A DNA stretch of 64,000 bases, taken from positions 1 through 64,000 of the forward strand of contig JAOALB010000106.1 of the NCBI GenBank assembly GCA_025331125.1, written 5' to 3'. Of the stretch, positions 58,783 through 64,000 are shown one piece after another. Origin of the DNA: Mycogone perniciosa. Lineage: Eukaryota; Ascomycota; Sordariomycetes; Hypocreales; Hypocreaceae. The notes under the pieces were generated by a model. The model worked only from the letters and a program-made list of their open reading frames with translations, ran no database searches and had not been told where the DNA came from. Both the position numbers and the translations under genes were made by a program. Positions within the stretch are counted from its first letter, which is position 1. The number at the start of each line of letters is the position of its first letter.

Positions 58783-60167
58783 CGTAGGTAGGAAGAGTTT
58801 CGCAGATGGTTTGTTTCCAAGTGTACAGTTAAGTGAATTGCCAAAGATTTCTTGATGGATACAGTCTTGAGATATTGAAGGGGATTGATGAAGGAAATAC
58901 TACTAACTACAGAGCACGAAGTACGGAGTACTAATACGACCACTCGATTTTTAGCGCTCCCTTTGTCTCGATTAGATGTTCCTAAATTTAGGGGGACGCC
59001 AGCGGCTATGGAATTTTTAATGGCGGACGGAGTAAATAATACGTATCAAGGCCTGCACATCTATTTATAAGAGTACTGATACTATTACTAATACGGGTAG
59101 CATTCCCATTTTTAATACTAGCACTATCTAGTATTATCAGAACCCTTATGAAATCTTACATGAAAAGGTCATCTCTAAAGTCCGTTTTCATCGTCTTCTT
59201 TGTTCTTTTTCTTTGGTTAGCGCGGCGTTATTAACCCGTGCGTTACTTCGTGCCTAGTACTATATTAACATCGCCGCAAGGCCGATGAGGGATCGGCACT
59301 AAACCTAATCGGACTACAAAGTGGCACCATCGTCATTGTTGGGAGGTCTGACGATGATGCTAGCAATACGGAGTACTCGTATGGAGCACTCCCTACAATG
59401 AATCTTGAGGTTGATCTGATATACGAAGTAACTTGGCAGTAAATTCTTTTTCAAAAACAATCAAATCCAGTAGTATTCGCAACCATTACCTAACAGGCTA
59501 CAAAATAGCGGTTCATCTTGTGTGTTATACTCCGAACTGGTGGCTTGAGCAAGTTGTAAGTCAACATCGGGCTCTCCTTGGCAGTCCCTAATAAATCCTG
59601 TGACATGAAGCTGTTTGCGCATTTCCCGCCGTTGATGCTGTGATACCATTAGCTGTATCGTATATACAGATACGGAGTACCTGATTACGAGCACGTTAAA
59701 AATATCAGGCAAAAAGAAGCACACTCCCCCCACCCGTAAGAGTATTTCCCCTTAAAAGAGAGAATATGTGGTCCCAAACTTCCACCTCACAAGCTCATGT
59801 TTCGATGAGACATCGATGTGATAGAGTTAGCACTGTGCCAAGGAGCTTCCAGCCTGCTGATGTGGTGCTGGAGCAGTGGGGCCAACAAAGGAAGCTTGGG
59901 TGTTAGGTACGGAGTACTCCGCTCGAAGTACAGTATCTCGTACAGTGGTAGTACCACCAACAACTAAGGTCTGCAAACAATGGAAATGTGCCATGTACAG
60001 CCAACACACTCGCACTGTTTGATATACTGTACGGCAAGGTTCCCATGGTTCTCTCATGCCGACGATACGCGACAGCCGCCGCTTAGACGGATGATTCTAC
60101 CCCAGCTTCTTCAACCTCATCCCGAACACCTCAGCACCAAACTCTCTACCTCTTGTCCAGATTCAAC
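58783..60167. other. Intergenic, no gene seen
   Basis: Promoter side of the kinase-like gene and of HMG-CoA lyase. AT-rich; it holds four copies of the TACGGAGTAC element (58921, 59367, 59671, 59907). The small frame at 59461-59733 has no protein-like support. Confidence 0.6.
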
Positions 60168-61322
60168 ATGGCCCTTCTTCGCTCGACAATCTGCAGGGCT
60201 TGCAGGCGATCCCAGGCCTATGTCCCCAGGGGATTTGCAACAGCCAGTCGGCCACAATCTTCCTCAGACAACCGGGTCAAACTGGTGGAGGTTGGGCCCC
60301 GCGATGGATTGCAGAATGAGAAGAAGGCGATCCCTCTGGCGACCAAGATTGAGTTGATTGAGAGATTGGCAAAGACAGGATTGACGACGATTGAGGCAGG
60401 CTCCTTTGTGTCTCCCAAATGGGTTCCTCAGGTAGGAAGATGATATTGGCAATGGGACCATAGACAGAGCTGACAGGAGCTTTTGCAGATGACAAACTCG
60501 AGCGAGATTATGGAGCATATTCTTCAGCAAAAGATTCAGTCGCCCGGCCCGGTGACGTACGCCTTCCTTGCGCCGAACACAAAGGGACTGCAAAACGCGG
60601 AAGCCTTGCTGAAGAAGAATGCCGGAACGTTTGCTACACAGATGGAGCCTGATGAGTCGAAGCCCGTGGTCGAGGTGGCAGTGTTTGCGGCTGCTACGGA
60701 GAGTTTTTCACAGAAGAACCTCAATTGCGATGTCCAGACGTCTCTGGAGCGCTTCAAAGCTGTGATCCAGGATTCAAAGGCCCTGGGACTGCGTGTCCGT
60801 GCGTACATCTCAGTGGTTCTGGGATGCCCCTTTGAGGGCTTCGATGTCGACCCGCACAAGGTAGCGGAAATTGCTACGGATTTACTGGAGTCTGGAGCAG
60901 ATGAGATCTCGCTGGGCGATACTACGGGCATGGGTACGGCACCGCGAACGAACGCTCTGCTGAAGTGCATGTCTGCGGCTGGAATTAGGAACGAGGATAT
61001 TGCAATGCACTTCCACGATACCTACGGCCAGGCACTGGTTAACACGGCGGTGTCGCTGGAGCACGGCATCAGGACATTCGATAGCAGCGTGGGTGGACTG
61101 GGAGGATGTCCATACAGTCCTGGCGCGACAGGTAATGTGGCGACGGAGAATATGGTGTATTTCATGGAGACGTTGGGGATGGAGACAGGAGTTGATCTGG
61201 ATGCCATGGCAGATATTGGAGCTTGGATAACACGGGAGCTGGGCAAGGCAAATGATAGCTCGGTGGGTAAGGCGGTACTGGGAGCGAGGGCGAGAACTGC
61301 TGCGCAAGCTGCCAAAGCTTAG
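60168..61322 (+). CDS. Hydroxymethylglutaryl-CoA lyase
   Basis: Splits HMG-CoA to acetyl-CoA and acetoacetate, the last step of leucine breakdown, normally in mitochondria. Exons 60168-60431 and 60489-61322 give 365 residues. A basic presequence (MALLRSTICRACRRSQ) is followed by the TIM-barrel start VEVGPRDGLQNEKK, which contains the catalytic Arg-Asp pair. Metal-binding histidines are seen in AMHFHDTYG, and the signature SSVGGLGGCPYSPGATGN holds the active-site cysteine. The 57-base intron lies right after FVSPKWVPQ, before MTNSSEI, as in other fungal genes. The ATG at 60168 is chosen as it is the first one in this frame. Confidence 0.95.
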
Positions 61323-62586
61323 GTGTAAATGAAGTAAAAATTTATTTATTTATAGTATATGAAGAGATGGATAGGTTGATGGCCCATTAAATCATCCCTT
61401 TTATGGTACAGCGTTGAGTCAATGTCGTATTATCTGGGCATCTTTAGCAATGCCATCAGCTGCTGATGCCATGTACTTCGTACAAGCCCCGTTCATCTAG
61501 TTAGTAGCCAACACCCGGCTTACTGTGCGACACGCACTGTCCAGTACCCTAAAGTCTCTATGGGCCCCCGTGTGCCGTACCTTCCTTCCCGCCTGCCCTC
61601 CCATCTTGTAGGCACACACCAACGCCTCTTTCTCGTTAGCCTGGCAAGAAGTAACAGGGTAGCGGAAAACAAAGCCTCATTACCACTCCACAGCCAAAAC
61701 CTCCATTTCGACTCTGCCTTTTCCGACGACAGACGCTCCATCTCTCCATGTCCCCTTTGCCCATTGCGAGGCAATCGTAGCAGCGTCGAGCTGGACGGCA
61801 CGGAGGAGCTCACCCCGCCTGGTTCTTGCCTCTCGCTTCCCCCCCTCAGGTGAGCCTCCCGGCCTGTTTCCTGTTTCCCCACGCCTGCGACGCCGCCCTG
61901 GGTCTCCTCCTGGGCCCTCTCTTTTTTTTCCTGTCTCCCCCCTGGCTTGTCCGCTACTTTGGGCCCAGGGACCTCTCCGGATCTCACCCGTCCGCTGACG
62001 CTCGTTGTCTCTGCTCTGCTTGCGCCTCCTGGACCATTCGCTAATGCTTTCTTTGCTGTTGCATCTCAGGAGCGAGCGCCGGCCACACAGCCTCCTAGGA
62101 CATCTCTTTTCTTGAGGAGCCCGACCCAAACCCGACTTGGTGACTTGTTCGAGTGACACCAGCTGTTCGTCACCATCATCAGGTTCGTCTAGCCTGATTC
62201 ACACTTCTGCTTCCTTTCGACACCTTTCTGCTTCTCCCCTGATTGGACTACCCGGCTGGCCCGCATACACCGTTGGTGCTACGACTTTCCCTCCTTTCTC
62301 TTGTATTGGCATCATCAATCTCCTGCTCTTCCTCCTGACATCCCAGACCCTGAGCCCTATGCGCCGCAGTGGTAGACCATCCTACAACGAAGTTTATCAC
62401 TCACAACAATCTTAGTACAGGGAATCACCATCCAGTGACTACTGGGACATTGGCTCGAGGCCTACAGACGTACCGCCCGCGCACAGGACGCAGCTTTCCG
62501 ACAATCAGCTGTATGCTGGATCTGCAGTCAATCTGACAAGGCGATCTGAGAAGTTGCGATACGATACGGCAAGACAGGTCTTGAGA
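61323..62586. promoter_or_regulatory. Leader/promoter region of the ataxin-2-like gene
   Basis: Pyrimidine-rich on the plus strand from 61.6 to 62.3 kb, as is common for long fungal leaders. At 62359 an 18-codon frame (MRRSGRPSYNEVYHSQQS) ends at a TAG at 62413, and the same frame then stays open through 62416-62650 into the coding exon. No Lsm-type sequence was found here. One GTACTTCGTAC element lies at 61473-61483. Confidence 0.5.
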
Positions 62587-64000
62587 ATGCCGGTACAGAA
62601 GAAAGAGGGTGGGGGTAACATGGGGAAGGTTGATGGGCGGACCACAAATGGTTAGTTGTCTCGTGATATCCTCCTGACATGACCATGATTTGTGACGTGA
62701 CGGTGATTAGGAAACCGGTCTGGTTTTAGGACGGACACGGCAATCTCAAACAATCGGTTTGGAGGAGAAAGGACCTTGCAGCCATGGGTTCCAGACTCAG
62801 CCGACAACATCGATGGCAGTTTGGAGAAATCCACCTCCACTGCAGGCTGGGACCAGTTCGCCGAAAATGAGAGACTCTTTGGTCTCAAAACCGACTACGA
62901 TGAGAATATCTACACCACATCAATCAACAGGAACCACCCCCAATATCGTGAAAGAATAGCTGCCGCGGAGAAGAAGGCACGAGAGATTGAGCGTAGTACT
63001 GCCCTCACCGCACACGTCGCCGAGGAACGCATTATGGACTATACCGGCAAGGATAGCAAGGCTAATGAGAACGAAGAGGATAAGTATGTGTTTGTGCATG
63101 TTGAAACGCAACTTGCGCTAATCCCTCGATAGATACAGTGGTGTTCGCCGCCCGGACTTCCCATCCCTATCTTCTGGCCGGGAAAATAGGTACACACCGC
63201 CTGCCAAGAGGGCCCCAACTGGCCAAGCTACCGTCAAGGGAGCTCCTGTTGATCCGGCTATCATCTCGTCGCAAATCAAGGCCCCAAACAAGAGGCAGTC
63301 AGCACAAGCCGTGGACCAGACCAAAACAGCAGCTTCTGATTCTAACAAGAATGGCGCAACCGTCAAGTCCGACATTCAGAAGCCTGCGGAGGCTGTGGAA
63401 GCAAAATCAAAGCCCTCTGCTTCTGCTCGAGAATCGAAGACGCAAGAGGAGAAGGCTGAGAAGGTGGCTACGCCGCATCGAGCTCCTCATTCTGCCACCA
63501 ATCGCAATGCGACGCCTCATGTCCCAGAGGTTACTCCTAGTGCAACCTCTACTGTAGAACGCGACGTTTTGAACTCTTTCAAAACATTCGCTAATCAGCA
63601 GCGCCAGAACGCAGAGAAGGTTCGCACCAGCAAGGCGAGGGCGGACAAGGAAGTCAAGCTGACAGAGCTGAAAAAATTCGCCAACAGCTTCAAGTTGTCG
63701 ACGCCGGTCCCTTCGGACTTGGTGTCGATCATTGCTAAAGATCCTGCTAAGCAAAAGGAGATTCAAGCTAAGGCTATGCGAAATGCGGAGGAGATGGCAA
63801 GAGCAAAGTTCGAGGCTCTAGTAAAGAAAGAGACAAACCCCGTAAAGGACCCTCAACCAAAGCCGGTGGAACAGACCCCTACTCCCAATGCTACGGAGGC
63901 TAGACCTCCTCGGGTGCCTGTTGGACCTCAGGCCACCCCTCCAAGCAGCGGACCTGGCCGCCATGCTGGTCCTCGTCAGCAGTTCCCCCAACAACAGTAC
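62587..64000 (+). CDS. Ataxin-2/Pbp1-like protein with LsmAD domain, truncated by the window edge
   Basis: Exons so far: 62587-62650 (first ATG after the TAG at 62413; true start uncertain), 62711-63083, and 63133 to the end of the window. The LsmAD domain is clear: GWDQFAENERLFGLKTDYDE, NIYTTSINRNHPQYRERIA. After it come EEDKYSGVRRPDFPSL, a linker rich in Lys/Ala/Pro/Ser, a helical stretch (DVLNSFKTFANQQRQNAEK) and Pro/Gln-rich sequence running off the end. Known ataxin-2/Pbp1 proteins act in stress granules and poly(A) tail control. The N-terminal Lsm domain found in those proteins is not visible in the upstream 1.2 kb. A PAM2 motif may lie beyond the window. Confidence 0.8.

Noticed and set aside
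59461..59733. 90-residue minus-strand frame in the island's right flank
   Set aside because: Mixed, unremarkable composition, no homology recognised and no supporting context.

Overview
The window looks like nuclear DNA of a filamentous ascomycete (Pezizomycotina, most likely a Eurotiomycete; the class is an inference from protein style). The signs are spliced genes with mostly 45-90 base introns, GTAAGT/GTGAGT-type donors and CTRAC-like branch sites, fungal-specific families such as DASH Dad3, PSP1 and Rpc82, and long serine/proline/glutamine-rich tails. There are no operons, rRNA genes, tRNA genes or CRISPR arrays that I can recognise. Exon borders were read by eye from splice signals and checked for frame; most genes sum to whole codons.

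Layout. 1-23.7 kb: a Pumilio-family RNA-binding protein with a very long 5' leader, ribosomal protein eL15, an unrecognised small gene with a doubtful intron, a PSP1-domain protein, about 6.3 kb with no convincing gene, then NFU1 (Fe-S scaffold), a HIT zinc-finger protein and a hypothetical basic protein. 25.2-26.3 kb: a kinase-like gene inside gene-poor DNA. 29.8-45.2 kb: a RasGEF with a GTPase-like N-terminal domain, an unknown multi-exon gene, a small one-membrane-span protein, mitochondrial uS5m, DASH subunit Dad3, and a giant coiled-coil protein. 45.9-52.1 kb: the mitochondrial GTP/GDP carrier Ggc1, RNA polymerase III subunit Rpc82 and complex III core protein 2 (Qcr2). 53.6-58.8 kb: an accessory-looking island with a PD-(D/E)XK-nuclease-like gene, a decayed direct-repeat copy of it, and a convergent kinase-like gene whose paralog lies at 25.2 kb. 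60.2-64 kb: HMG-CoA lyase and an ataxin-2/Pbp1-like gene that runs off the end.

Most genes are independent housekeeping genes. A loose theme is mitochondrial supply: NFU1, uS5m, Ggc1, Qcr2 and HMG-CoA lyase. RNA control is represented by the Pumilio and ataxin-2-like proteins. The most unusual part is the nuclease-like/kinase-like island at 53.6-58.8 kb. Also notable are two introns with GC donors, a 10-11 base palindrome-like sequence (GTACGGAGTAC and relatives) scattered almost only between genes, and an ataxin-2-like gene that appears to lack its Lsm domain and carries an in-frame TAG near its 5' end.
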